In this document: piece by piece, positions 54,801 through 63,343 of the stretch
Layout of the letters: every line of letters starts with the position of its first letter
How positions within the stretch are numbered: the stretch's first letter is position 1
Position numbers and translations under genes: made by a program
DNA from: CAZEKB01 sp964512225
Lineage (GTDB): Bacteria; Myxococcota_A; UBA796; UBA9615
Direction of reading: 5' to 3'
Assembly: GCA_964512225.1 (NCBI GenBank)
Contig: CAZEKB010000021.1
Coordinates: 1 to 64,000 of the forward strand
DNA: 64,000 bases
Notes under the pieces: generated by a model
Told to the model about the DNA's origin: nothing
Database searches by the model: none
Seen by the model: the letters and a program-made list of their open reading frames with translations, nothing else

Positions 54801-55381
54801 CGGGCGACGCGCTCGTCTCCCTCCTGAACCTCGCCATCACCGAGCTCGCCATGGACCGGACCGCCGCCGCCGCCCGACGGCTCCGGTCGGTCGACGAGAT
54901 GCTCGGCACGGGCGACCACCGACTGCGCCCCTACGCCGACGCGGTGCGGTTCGCGGTGTCCGCGTGCCGGGGCGACTGGGACCGGGCGGAGGAGGCGTTG
55001 GAGGCTCTCGATGCCGTGCGCGACGTCGCGGATCCCGATCTGCTGGCGCTGGTCGAGCGAGGCGCCGAGGCCGCCGAGGCCGCTCAGGCGGCCCTGATCT
55101 CGCTCGACGCCCGGGAGCTCGCCCGCTCGCTGGCGGCCGCCATCGGCGCCGACGACGACGCGGCGGGCCCCGCCCCGGTGGCCGCGACCGTGGTGCTCTC
55201 GGACCGCCCTCCGTCGGCGATCGACGCCCCCACGGGCCTCGAGCTGCCTCCGCGTCCGGCCGCCGAGGCGCGACCCGCGCCGGAGACCGCGCCCCGGCCG
55301 GTGTGGACGATCACCCTGGTCGCGATCGTGGTCGTGATCGTCGCGGTCGCCGTCGCGAGGGCGCTGACCGGGGGCGGCTGA
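51875..55381 (+). CDS. Ser/Thr kinase with ATPase and TPR regions, tail-anchored
   Basis: A 1168-residue protein. The kinase (about 10-260) has IIGRGGFGTVYRTVD, Lys in VAVKVPF, catalytic VHRDIKAQNVLF (Asp near 131) and LADFGLAKI (about 154). From about 310 an AAA/STAND-like ATPase begins, with Walker A VDGAPGAGKSRLCSGL at 332 and a degenerate Walker B (VVVYVEEN). Residues about 670-1030 are TPR-like helical repeats, and the C-terminus is one transmembrane helix (about 1142-1162). The TTG start at 51875 has GGGAG six bases upstream and overlaps the GGDEF-EAL stop by four bases. The layout resembles MalT/STAND-type signalling kinases. Confidence 0.88.
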   Translation: MTPPVVLPERYSADLRIIGRGGFGTVYRTVDVELGCSVAVKVPFRGADHSLAQEVMQELHAGARLRHPNIVQVLDAGTDPEGRPYLVMEYAGDGSFRSLVDTPPSWSEVLPLLDALLAALGHAHTRGLVHRDIKAQNVLFTREDGRLVPKLADFGLAKIASGRGEFASTRVAAGTLLYMAPEIFSEGLAGVHPVADLYAFGVLLYLLVAGYPPWEGNDWDLVDRKLSEPRIELVHRVGFDAPDGVDAIVDRLLDPVPARRHPLAADVRRALAEASGTPSPLLRPPAAAEHFPATLATAVVRVPAIVSRDTERRGLTDAAERAAAGPVSVVVDGAPGAGKSRLCSGLAATLEEQGRARSLKIRMDGEFSPWDAVAAGLRSLLGLGRLTGDKLRARLEAVPAAYGEEAPDVVAGLRELLDPDAAASQVGPTRLAASRVGVVDRLLRLEARRGLVVVYVEENRETPGARALVEGLHQAASAEPTPRLLLYERAAGGDAPELPGFEQLTVGPLPDDACRAILTDLLPDGVADAGLVDRLGGNPGRAVEAARLAAGRARPGGEDAPRLALDGPGLLDVAEVAGARLTAFVEDAAPRRAMLASLALAPRPCPRGLLAAIVTDDDVMSALGEARAAGLVRITPQAEVDFATGALAEAAATLARAREDHVRLAGRVADALLEMPEPAPPRYGLHAAELCAAAGRHEEARELAAEVARRLVDRDVLGARRAWAVAEQASRDLGADDDDPAFVEVRLGRARVARATGEVAEAERLLEGLRTEDVAAAQRGPLLELEASVAVLQGGHEHAIRAARDGRAEFEREGDRAGTARTALLEGEALYRAGRNDDAIEAFDRARRLAKEAGADREELHALWRLARCRRLAGATETARREFHEALSISELLGTTVTEATIRRELGNLDLVAGRLDDAAQQYSRAIERLDAGGFRGQAATTRISLGELARSRGDLPGAREQYAAALTVTQAYGLSGDALVSLLNLAITELAMDRTAAAARRLRSVDEMLGTGDHRLRPYADAVRFAVSACRGDWDRAEEALEALDAVRDVADPDLLALVERGAEAAEAAQAALISLDARELARSLAAAIGADDDAAGPAPVAATVVLSDRPPSAIDAPTGLELPPRPAAEARPAPETAPRPVWTITLVAIVVVIVAVAVARALTGGG

Positions 55382-55399
55382 GGCGACCGCCGGGGAGGC

Positions 55400-57715
55400 T
55401 CACTCCTCCACGCTCACCTCGGCGAGCGAGAAGTCGAAGTCGAGCTCCGGGTCCACGTCGAATCGATAGGGGCCGCAGGTGGGGTCGGCGTCCGTGTCCA
55501 CGAGCCGGGGCGGCTCGATCCCGTCGCAGTCCTGGACCCCGAGGGGGGCCCCTCCCACGTCCTCGAACCGCACCGTGTCGAGCTCGGCCGACGCCGCGCT
55601 CAGGAGCACGGCGTCGCCCGCCAGGCCGCGGAGGGTCGTCTCGGCGATCCGCAGGCTCGAGGGCCAGGTTCCGGTCCGGACCGCCAGCACGCCCCCGGGG
55701 ACCGAGGGGCCGCCCGCGTCGCGGACCGCGCAGTCGGCCATCTCCACGTCGCCGGGCCCGGCCACGTAGAGCGCGGGACCGGGCAGATCCTCGAACTCGG
55801 CGCCCGTCAGGAGAACCGTCGGCACCCCTCCCATGGCCAGCGAACAGACCCCGCCCCCTCCGCCGAAGACGTGGGACGGCAGGGTCCCCCGAATCGCCCC
55901 CCCGGACAGCTGGACCGTGCCGTACTGCGCCACCACCACGCCCGCGAAGCGGTTGCGCTCCAGGGTCACGTCCGTGAGGCGGATCGTCCCGCCGATCGCG
56001 AGGGCCCCCGGGCCCGCCCCGTCGACCACGACGGTGCCTTCGGCCACGAGCTCGGCCCCGGGCTGGGTCGCGAGCCCGAGCCCGCCGAAGCCCACGACGC
56101 CCCCCCGCGTCCCCCGGACCTCGCCGCCGACGAGGGATACGCGACTGCCGACCCCGATCGCGGCCACCCCGACCTCGTGGTTCGAGTCCACCACCAGATC
56201 CAGTCCCTCGACGGTCGCGCCTTCGCTCGCCACGAGCCCCCAACCCGAGGTGCCCCACGCCGGGAGGGGGCGGGTGCCCCGAATCGTCACGCCCTCCAGC
56301 GTCGCCGTCGCGCCCGCTCCCACGGCCCCCACGCCCCCGTCGTGGTTCGCCTCCACGAGCCCGCCGTCCATGACCAGGGTCGGGCTGCACGCCGGATCGT
56401 CGGGCGGACACGCGACCGAGACGCCGCGCCCCAGGACCCCGGACAGGCCGGGGTGGGTGCCCCTCACGGTCACGTCGACGAGCTCCATGAGCGTGCCCAC
56501 GCCCGCCACGGCGGCGCCGAAGGTGACGTTGTCTTCGATGAGCGTGCCCGTGGCTCGCAGGACCGCGCCCTCGGTGGCCCAGATCCCGAACCCGCCGTCC
56601 TGCTCCTCGGCGTACTCGGAGGTCCGGCGAACCTCCCCGCGCTGGACCACGACTTCGGCGCCGTCGCGCGCCGAGATCCCGAGCCCGAGGTTGTCCTCCA
56701 GCACGCAGTCCGTGAGCAGCGCGCCCCCCGTCCCGAACGCCGCCACGCCCCCGCCGATCACGTCGGGGCGCGGGCTCCGGTTGCGGGCGAAGCTCCCGCG
56801 AGTGACCGACGCGTCCGCCTCGAAGACCATCATCCCGGCGAGCTCGTTGTCCTCCGACACGACGTCCAACCCGGTGAACAGAGCCCCCGAATCCACCGTG
56901 ATGCCGACGCCGCCCGATCGGTTGTCCTCCATCCGCGTGCGACGGACCGTGACCCCGGTGGCGACGACGATCGTGGTCTCGCCCTGCACCCGGAGGCCGA
57001 CGTCGAGGTTGTCTTCGATCCTCACGTTCTGGAGGGTCAGCCCCGCCCCGTCGAAGGCCTGGATCCCCATCGCGATCTCGTCCTGCACCCCCGACCGGCG
57101 GGTGCCCGTGACGACGACGTCGCGCAGCTCCGGAGCCACGGCCCGGCCCGACGCGAGCGCGCCCTTGCCCAGCGCCCCGTCGACGCGCACGCGCTCGACG
57201 ACCGGCGTCGCGATCGACCCCGCGTCCGCCTCGAACAGGAGGCCGATCGCTCCCCCGGAGACGGTGACGTCCTGCAGCCGGTCCTGCCCCCCGCGCCAGT
57301 GCACCGCCGGCCGCTGCTCGGCCTCGCCCGCCCGCCCGTCGATCACGACGAGCTCGGCGCACCGGCCCGCGACGATCACGAGGGGATGGCCGTCCACCAG
57401 CTCGAGACTCTCGCGGTAGGTGCCCGCGGCGATCGCCACTCGGCCGCCCCCGTCCTCCGCCGCGGCGTCGACCGCCGCCTGGATCGAGCCGAACGGGTCC
57501 GCGCTCGTGCCGGACCCCGAGCCCCCGGGCGCCACCAACACCGCGTCGGCGAGGTCGAGAGCCCCCCACGCGCCCGTCCCGCAGGCATCGGGAACGCAGG
57601 ACTCCCCGTCGAGGAGCGACCCGGCGCCGCACACGAGCGGGGTCGGCTCGGGGACGTCGTCGGAGGGGCAGCCGACGAGGACCGCCGCGAGGACGATCCC
57701 GGCGCCCCGCGTCAC
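55400..57715 (-). CDS. parallel beta-helix lipoprotein
   Basis: A 771-residue lipoprotein from a GTG at 57715 with lipobox VLVGC (Cys16) and an early cysteine pair (CGAGSLLDGESCVPDACG). From about residue 60 the DUF1565-like opening FGSIQAAVDAAAEDGGGRVA starts a right-handed beta helix of repeated coils such as VVVTGTRRSGVQ, LQNVRIEDNLDVGLRVQG and DCVLEDNLGLGISARD. The long repeat domain suits a surface-exposed adhesin or polysaccharide-binding/lyase role; no catalytic residues are evident. The start overlaps the upstream gene's stop codon (GTGA), so the two are made together. Confidence 0.82.
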   Translation of the reverse strand: MTRGAGIVLAAVLVGCPSDDVPEPTPLVCGAGSLLDGESCVPDACGTGAWGALDLADAVLVAPGGSGSGTSADPFGSIQAAVDAAAEDGGGRVAIAAGTYRESLELVDGHPLVIVAGRCAELVVIDGRAGEAEQRPAVHWRGGQDRLQDVTVSGGAIGLLFEADAGSIATPVVERVRVDGALGKGALASGRAVAPELRDVVVTGTRRSGVQDEIAMGIQAFDGAGLTLQNVRIEDNLDVGLRVQGETTIVVATGVTVRRTRMEDNRSGGVGITVDSGALFTGLDVVSEDNELAGMMVFEADASVTRGSFARNRSPRPDVIGGGVAAFGTGGALLTDCVLEDNLGLGISARDGAEVVVQRGEVRRTSEYAEEQDGGFGIWATEGAVLRATGTLIEDNVTFGAAVAGVGTLMELVDVTVRGTHPGLSGVLGRGVSVACPPDDPACSPTLVMDGGLVEANHDGGVGAVGAGATATLEGVTIRGTRPLPAWGTSGWGLVASEGATVEGLDLVVDSNHEVGVAAIGVGSRVSLVGGEVRGTRGGVVGFGGLGLATQPGAELVAEGTVVVDGAGPGALAIGGTIRLTDVTLERNRFAGVVVAQYGTVQLSGGAIRGTLPSHVFGGGGGVCSLAMGGVPTVLLTGAEFEDLPGPALYVAGPGDVEMADCAVRDAGGPSVPGGVLAVRTGTWPSSLRIAETTLRGLAGDAVLLSAASAELDTVRFEDVGGAPLGVQDCDGIEPPRLVDTDADPTCGPYRFDVDPELDFDFSLAEVSVEE

Positions 57716-59010
57716 CGGGCCAGGTCCGCGGCGTCGTCGGGGTCGAGGGGGGCCCGGAGGACCGACAGCTCGTCCGGCTCGCCCAGCTCTTCGGGGGCGA
57801 CGGGCGACGGACCCCCGTCGAGGCCCTGGGCGTCGGCCCCCGCCTGGGCGGCGAACGGGAAGTCCGAGCCGTCGCCGAAGATGTTGTCCGGACCCACGCG
57901 GATGCGGACGCCGTCGGCGAGGAGGTGGGCGCGCTCGTTGGCCGCGAAGTCGGTTCGGTCCACCACCAGCAGCATCGACGCGAGCGCGGGAGCCGGGTCG
58001 CCCGCCGTGGCCGTGAGCCCGTCGCTGCTGCCCGGCGCACCGGGGGTCGCGCCCGCGGCGGTGGCGCCCAGGGAGCAGCCGAGGACCGAGAGCGGCTCGT
58101 CGTCGAGCCCCGGCTTGTGGGCGAAGAGCGCGGCGTCGGCGTTGCCCTCCGCGACCACCGTGTCGAGCACGCCGATCGTGTGCCGCTGCAGCTGCAGGCC
58201 GCGCCCGAGCGCGCCCGATCCCGCGGGGACGGTGCCGCGCACCCGGGACGACGTCATCTCGAGCCACGCCCCGTCGCCCAGCAGCCCGACCTCGACGGCG
58301 CCCGATACGTCCACCCCCTCGAAGACGCTCGGAGCGGGCACCGGGGCGAGCGCGCTCCCGCCGGTCTGGACCGCGATCCCCCACCCGAGCGCCCCCTCGT
58401 CGGCGCCGACGCCGGCGACGGCGACGTCCGTGAAGTGGACCCGCGTGGCGAGCCCGTCGATCAGCACGCCCACGCGGGTGGAGTCGCGGATCAGCACGGC
58501 GTCGAGGACGATCGCGCCGTCGCGACCCGCCCCGTTGTGCACCACGAGCCCGCGCCGTCCGCCCACCAGGGCGAGGTCGCGGACGGTGACATCGGCCGTG
58601 GTCGGCCCCGCGACCTCCACGGCCGGCAGTCCGTCGGGCGCGACGATCTCGGTGGAGCTCCCGCAGCCGCGCAGCACGAGGCCGTTGTCCGCCCGCGAGG
58701 GATCGTCCTGGGTCAGCAGCAGGCCGCCGACGTACTCCCCCGGCGCCAGCGCGATCGTTCGGAGTCCCCCGGCGCGCGTCGCCGCGAGGGCGTCCGCCAG
58801 GGCGGAGAAGGGCGCCGAGAGGCTGCCGTCCCCGCCTTCGGCCGCCGCGGCGTCCACGTGCAGGCGATCGCCGGGCGTGCCCCAGACCGCCGGACAGGGG
58901 TTCTCGGCGGGCGGGGGCGGATCCACGACCTCCTCGCACGCCGCGACCGGCAGAACGAGGGCGCCCGCCACGAGGAGCTTCGGGAGGAGAGACTCGCGGA
59001 GGGATCCCAC
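57712..59010 (-). CDS. second beta-helix lipoprotein
   Basis: A 432-residue lipoprotein, from a GTG at 59010 to a stop overlapping the next gene. Lipobox is PVAAC (Cys25). The opening LSAPFSALADALAATRAG and GGLRTIALAPGEY matches the beta-helix entry of the neighbour, followed by coils such as DVTVRDLALVGGRRGLVV and VFEGVDVSGAVEVGLLGDG. The C-terminal tail (SPVAPEELGEPDELSV) is disordered and acidic. It is a shorter paralogue of the downstream gene product, so the pair likely acts together at the cell surface. The start lacks a strong ribosome binding site. Confidence 0.78.
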   Translation of the reverse strand: MGSLRESLLPKLLVAGALVLPVAACEEVVDPPPPAENPCPAVWGTPGDRLHVDAAAAEGGDGSLSAPFSALADALAATRAGGLRTIALAPGEYVGGLLLTQDDPSRADNGLVLRGCGSSTEIVAPDGLPAVEVAGPTTADVTVRDLALVGGRRGLVVHNGAGRDGAIVLDAVLIRDSTRVGVLIDGLATRVHFTDVAVAGVGADEGALGWGIAVQTGGSALAPVPAPSVFEGVDVSGAVEVGLLGDGAWLEMTSSRVRGTVPAGSGALGRGLQLQRHTIGVLDTVVAEGNADAALFAHKPGLDDEPLSVLGCSLGATAAGATPGAPGSSDGLTATAGDPAPALASMLLVVDRTDFAANERAHLLADGVRIRVGPDNIFGDGSDFPFAAQAGADAQGLDGGPSPVAPEELGEPDELSVLRAPLDPDDAADLAR

Positions 59011-59020
59011 GAGATGGAGT

Positions 59021-59572
59021 CTAGAACGGGATGTCTTCGTCGTCCGCGTAGGGAATGTCGCCGCCGCCCTGCTTGCCGCCGCCTTGGCCGCCGCCCTGGC
59101 CGCCGCCCTGGTTGCCGCCGCCCTGGTTGCGGTTGCCGTAGCCGCCCTGGCCACCACCGCCGCCGTAGCCGCCGCCGCCGCCGCCGTGGCCGCCGCCGCC
59201 CTGACCGCGGTCGTAGCCGCCGCCGCCGCCGGGGCGATCCTTCGTGGTCAGAAACACCATCTCGCGGGCCACGATCTCGGTGGTCCAGCGGCGGTTCCCG
59301 TCGCGGTCGTTGTACTCGCGGGTCTGGAGCCGACCCTCGACGTAGACCTTGTTGCCCTTGCCGATGAGGCGTCCGCAGAGCTCGGCGAGCTTGTCCCACA
59401 CCACGACGTTGTGCCACTCGGTGCGCTCTTCGCGCTCGCCGTCTCGCCCGCCGCGGCGCTCGGACGTCGCCACCGTGAAGTTCGCGACCGCCTTGCCGGA
59501 CTGGGTGTAGCGCACCTCGACGTCCTTGCCGAGGTTGCCGAGAATCATCACCTTGTTGACGCTGTAGGCCAT
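59021..59572 (-). CDS. ssb: single-stranded DNA-binding protein
   Basis: A 183-residue SSB. The N-terminal OB fold (about 1-110) begins SVNKVMILGNLGKDVEVRYT and includes WHNVVVWDKLAELCGRLIGK and GRLQTREYNDRDGNRRW. A long Gly-rich linker, mostly GGG, GQ and GN blocks, leads to the canonical acidic C-terminal tip DDEDIPF that recruits repair and replication enzymes. It binds ssDNA as a tetramer. I chose the ATG at 59572 because it matches the family N-terminus; an upstream start would add unrelated residues. The gene stands alone next to the beta-helix pair. Confidence 0.96.
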   Translation of the reverse strand: MAYSVNKVMILGNLGKDVEVRYTQSGKAVANFTVATSERRGGRDGEREERTEWHNVVVWDKLAELCGRLIGKGNKVYVEGRLQTREYNDRDGNRRWTTEIVAREMVFLTTKDRPGGGGGYDRGQGGGGHGGGGGGYGGGGGQGGYGNRNQGGGNQGGGQGGGQGGGKQGGGDIPYADDEDIPF

Positions 59573-59655
59573 CGATCGAGCTCCTCCTCGCCGGCCCTCC
59601 GGCGGGGCGCGGAGCGTATCAGGCAACCCCGGCCCTCGCTGCTACAGTCGCGCGG

Positions 59656-61356
59656 ATGCGGCTCACCCCCCCGAAAACCGTCCTTTTCGCGGCGATCCTC
59701 GCGCTCGCGGCCGGCCCGGCGCGGGCGGACGAGGACGACGAGGACGACTGGGACGACGAGGACGAGGTCGACCTCGACTACTACGAGCCCGACGAGGGCG
59801 ATACCACCGGCTACGAAGTCGACGACGCGGACCTCGAGCAGACGGTGATGATCGTCGAGCTCGCGGGCGAGACGTCCGAGTCCGCGGGGGTCGGCGTGCT
59901 GCTCGACAGCTACCTGCGCGACGCGCTGTCCGACGTCGGCCGCTTCAACCTCCTGGGCATCGAAGAGGCGCCGCCCGTGGAGGACACGTCCGCCGAGCTG
60001 TACTACCGGGGCTGTCCCCCCGGGAACGAGCTGGGCTGCCAGTTCGTGATCGGCGAGGTCGCCCAGGTCGACCGGGTCGTCTCCGGGCGCGTGACGGTGC
60101 TCACGGACGCCGAAGGCGACCGCTACCGCGTCGTCCTCACGATCCTCAATATCGCCGCGGCCGAGCTCGAGTACTCCTACGCCCTGGACCTCGTCGCGGG
60201 CGAGGAGCGCCTGCTCCCGTCCACCCTCGCCCTCGCCCTGGACCGCCTCCAGCGCGAGCAGCTCATGGAGCCCATCCGCGACGAAGAGGACCGGCTGCTG
60301 CGCCGCCTCGAAGCCCTCGAGGACGCCCAGAGCGAAGAGGAGCGGCAGCTGATCCTGCGCATGGAGGTGTCCGAGGACTGGGACGCGTTCGCCAAGCTCG
60401 AGGAGGAGCGCCGGGCCCGCGAGAACCGACTGGTCACCGAGGCGGACTTGGAGGAGCAGAAGGGCTACGAGGGCCGCTCCACCGAGTGGGAAGACCTCGG
60501 CATCACCGAGAAGCAGTACCTGAACTACCGCAACTCGCGGCTCGACTTCGACGACTGGCGCAAGGCCTGGGCGGGGCATCGGCTGATGCTGCTGGGGAGC
60601 GTGCACGGAGGCGTCGCGGGGGGCGCGATCAAGCAGAACTACATGGGCCGCTACCTCCTGGACGGCGGGCAGGTCCTCGTGCAGGACGGCGAGCGCGTCG
60701 AGTACGGCTGGCAGCAGCCCGCGGCGGGCGCCACGGGGACGTTCGGCATCGGCATCGGGGTGGGCATCCTGCGCAACCTGGACGTCGAGGTGTCCGTCTT
60801 CTACCTCCGCTCCGCGTTCGAGGTGAACGTCGGCAACGCCGCGACCGAGCTCGATCCCGACGGCAACCTGATCGCGCGGTCCCGCGACGTGGCCCGGTGG
60901 TCCGACGAGTTCACCAACCTCGGCAACGTCGACATGTGGGGCGGCGAGGTCATGGCCCGCTTCTTCATCCTGAACATGAAGGTGGTTCGGCCCACGGTCG
61001 GCGCGGGCTTCGGCTGGCTCGTATATCCGCACCTGTTCCCCGAGCTCGAGGAGGGCGACACCCCCGCGATCGGCGAGGAGTACCCACGGTTCGATCGCCT
61101 GGTCGACGTGGGCCCGCAGCTCGAGGTGGGGGTCGCGATCGAATTCCACCGAAACGTGGGCATCTTCATGCGCCTCCCGGTGTTCTTCGGCGCCGCCCCC
61201 AATCGCGCAGTGGGCACGGCGGACGCCCCGCCCGCCCCCCTGCACATGGCGCCCGTGCCCGAGAACCCGCCCTTCGGCGTCGTCCGGTTCGTGCTCGGCG
61301 TGCAGGGGCGAGCCTTCGGGCTCCCGCTGCAGCCGAAGAAGAGGATTCTGGAATGA
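59656..61356 (+). CDS. envelope protein with CsgG/TolB-N-like domain and predicted barrel
   Basis: A 566-residue secreted protein. The signal peptide is followed by a very acidic stretch (DEDDEDDWDDEDEVDLD). Residues about 60-175 resemble the TolB N-terminal/FlgO-CsgG-like domain: VLLDSYLRDALSDVGRFNLL, then GCQFVIGEVAQVDRVVSGRV. A charged coiled coil (about 205-265) connects to a C-terminal beta-rich half with alternating hydrophobic strands ending in Phe-rich segments (VVRFVLGVQGRAFGL), which fits an outer-membrane barrel. Its stop codon overlaps the next gene's start by four bases. I do not recognise a named family for the whole protein. Confidence 0.7.
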   Translation: MRLTPPKTVLFAAILALAAGPARADEDDEDDWDDEDEVDLDYYEPDEGDTTGYEVDDADLEQTVMIVELAGETSESAGVGVLLDSYLRDALSDVGRFNLLGIEEAPPVEDTSAELYYRGCPPGNELGCQFVIGEVAQVDRVVSGRVTVLTDAEGDRYRVVLTILNIAAAELEYSYALDLVAGEERLLPSTLALALDRLQREQLMEPIRDEEDRLLRRLEALEDAQSEEERQLILRMEVSEDWDAFAKLEEERRARENRLVTEADLEEQKGYEGRSTEWEDLGITEKQYLNYRNSRLDFDDWRKAWAGHRLMLLGSVHGGVAGGAIKQNYMGRYLLDGGQVLVQDGERVEYGWQQPAAGATGTFGIGIGVGILRNLDVEVSVFYLRSAFEVNVGNAATELDPDGNLIARSRDVARWSDEFTNLGNVDMWGGEVMARFFILNMKVVRPTVGAGFGWLVYPHLFPELEEGDTPAIGEEYPRFDRLVDVGPQLEVGVAIEFHRNVGIFMRLPVFFGAAPNRAVGTADAPPAPLHMAPVPENPPFGVVRFVLGVQGRAFGLPLQPKKRILE

Positions 61357-61835
61357 GGACCACCGCCCTCGCCCTGTGTGTGTGCCTCGCCGCCCCGGCC
61401 GCCCTCTCCATGGGCTGCACCGAAGAGGCGAAGGCGCGCTTCGAGGCCGACGAGACCAAGCGCAAGCGCGAGTTCCAGCGCAAGCAGCTGTCCGAGCGCG
61501 CGATGGAGTACTGGAACGCCGTCCGCTGGCAGAACTGGGACGACGCCGCGACCTACCTCGAAGAGGGCGAGAATCAGCTGCTGTACCTGAGGGACAAGAC
61601 GCGCGAGGGCGTGCAGTTCCCGACGATGGACGACGTGAGCATCGACTACGTGTTCGTGGACGGGGAGACCTTCAAGAAGGCCGAGGTGAGGGCGTCGTGG
61701 ACCGAGTTCCGGCCCCCCCAGCGGATGGCCGAGAAGAAGCAGATCAGCCAGCGTTGGTACAAGAACCACGGCATGTGGTGGGTCGCCCCCGAAGAGGTGC
61801 TGCCCGAGCTGAAGGTGGGCGAGGCGACTCCATGA
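61353..61835 (+). CDS. NTF2-like lipoprotein
   Basis: A 160-residue lipoprotein with signal ending ALSMGC (Cys22). The mature protein starts with a charged helix (EEAKARFEADETKRKREFQR), then a compact domain (AMEYWNAVRWQNWDDAATYL, VSIDYVFVDGETFKKAEVRA) resembling an NTF2-like fold, ending WWVAPEEVLPELKVG. The gene overlaps its upstream neighbour's stop and the glmU start by four bases each, forming a coupled envelope set. Function unknown; it may be a subunit of the barrel protein's complex. Confidence 0.7.
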   Translation: MRTTALALCVCLAAPAALSMGCTEEAKARFEADETKRKREFQRKQLSERAMEYWNAVRWQNWDDAATYLEEGENQLLYLRDKTREGVQFPTMDDVSIDYVFVDGETFKKAEVRASWTEFRPPQRMAEKKQISQRWYKNHGMWWVAPEEVLPELKVGEATP

Positions 61836-63340
61836 ACAACCCCGTCGCGGTCGTCCTGGCCGCGGGCAAGGGCACGCGGATGAAGTCCGCGCTGCCGAAG
61901 GTCCTCTTCCCCCTGCTCGGCGTCCCGATCGTCCAGCGCGTCGTCGACGCGGCCCAGGGCGCCGGGTGCGCCGACGTCGTGGCCGTCGTGGGGCACGAAG
62001 CCGCGATGGTCGAGGCCGCGCTGGCCGACGCGGGCGTCCTCTTCGCCGAGCAGGTCACGCGCCGGGGGACGGGAGACGCCGTCGCCGCCGCGAAGCCCGC
62101 CCTCACCGACTGGGACCGACCCGTCCTCATCCTCCCCGGCGACGTCCCCCGCATGACGGCGAAGACCCTGCGGTCCCTGCTCGAGGCCCACGCCGCGACC
62201 GGCGCGGCCGTGACCGTGGGGACCATGGAGCCGCCCGACGCCTTCGGATACGGGCGCATCGTGCGGGACGACGCGGGCGTCTCCGCGATCGTCGAGCACC
62301 GGGACTGCACGGAGTCGCAGCGCGCGATCGGCGAGTGCAACACGGGCCTCTACGTCGCCGACGGCGCGTTCCTCTTCGGCGACGGCGGCGCCCTCGGGCG
62401 CCTCACCACCGACAACGATCAAGGCGAGCTCTACCTCACCGACATCGTCGGCATCGCCCGGGGCGACGGCAGCACGGTGGCGGGGGTCCTCATCGACGAT
62501 CCGGCCGAGGTCGAGGGCGTCAACGACCGGGTCCAGCTCGCCGCGATGGAGTCGATCGCCCGCCGCCGAGCCACGGACCACTGGATGCGCGAGGGGGTGT
62601 CCATGGAGGACCCGGCGCACGTGCGCATCGAGGGCCGGACGACGCTCGCGCGGGACGTCACCCTCGGGGCCGACGTCGAGCTGCGCGGGGCGTGCGTCGT
62701 GGAGTCCGGCGCCCGCATCGGCAAGGGCGCCGTCCTCACCGACGTCGTGGTGGGCGCGGGCGCGACCGTGGGCCCGTACGTCGTAGCGGAGCGCGTACGC
62801 ATCGGGGCGGGGGCCCTGGTGAGGGCGTTCACCGTGGCGGCCGGGTTCAACGAGAAGCGGCCGCACCTCACCACGGACGACGACATCGTGACCGTCGGAC
62901 CGGGGGCGAAGGTGGGGCCGTTCACGCACCTTCGGCAGGCGGCCGTGCTCGAAGACGACGTGCACGTCGGCAACTTCGTCGAGCTCAAGAAGACGACGAT
63001 GCACCCCGGCGCCAAGGCGAACCACCTCGCCTACCTGGGGGACGCGGAGATCGGGCGGAAGTCGAACATCGGGGCGGGCGTCATCACCTGCAACTACGAC
63101 GGCTTCGCGAAGCACAAGACGACGATCGGGGACGGCGCCTTCGTGGGCACCGACTCCCACCTCGTGGCGCCCGTGAAGGTGGGCGACGGGGCGTACGTCG
63201 CCACGGGCACGACGGTGACGAGGGACGTGCCCGCGGACGGACTCGCCATCGGCCGGGCGCGCCAGGAGAACAAGGCGGGCCGCGCGGCCAAGCTCCGGGC
63301 GGTCCTGCAGCGGCGCGCCGAGGCCAAGAAGGGGAGCTGA
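61832..63340 (+). CDS. glmU: bifunctional GlmU acetyl/uridyltransferase
   Basis: A 502-residue GlmU. The N-terminal pyrophosphorylase domain has VVLAAGKGTRMKSALPKVLF, the nucleotide-binding signature, plus EQVTRRGTGDAV and LPGDVPRMT. The C-terminal left-handed beta helix contains the hexapeptide repeats and the acetyltransferase residues, including KKTTMHPGAKANHLAYLGDA and NIGAGVITCNYDG. It makes UDP-N-acetylglucosamine for peptidoglycan and lipopolysaccharide: acetylation of glucosamine-1-P, then UTP transfer. It is about 45 residues longer than the E. coli enzyme. The ATG overlaps the preceding lipoprotein's stop by four bases. Confidence 0.95.
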   Translation: MNNPVAVVLAAGKGTRMKSALPKVLFPLLGVPIVQRVVDAAQGAGCADVVAVVGHEAAMVEAALADAGVLFAEQVTRRGTGDAVAAAKPALTDWDRPVLILPGDVPRMTAKTLRSLLEAHAATGAAVTVGTMEPPDAFGYGRIVRDDAGVSAIVEHRDCTESQRAIGECNTGLYVADGAFLFGDGGALGRLTTDNDQGELYLTDIVGIARGDGSTVAGVLIDDPAEVEGVNDRVQLAAMESIARRRATDHWMREGVSMEDPAHVRIEGRTTLARDVTLGADVELRGACVVESGARIGKGAVLTDVVVGAGATVGPYVVAERVRIGAGALVRAFTVAAGFNEKRPHLTTDDDIVTVGPGAKVGPFTHLRQAAVLEDDVHVGNFVELKKTTMHPGAKANHLAYLGDAEIGRKSNIGAGVITCNYDGFAKHKTTIGDGAFVGTDSHLVAPVKVGDGAYVATGTTVTRDVPADGLAIGRARQENKAGRAAKLRAVLQRRAEAKKGS

Positions 63341-63343
63341 GAC

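Noticed and set aside
51620..54919. Long minus-strand frame opposite the kinase-ATPase-TPR gene
   Set aside because: Antisense shadow of the high-GC codon pattern; no domain, no start context.
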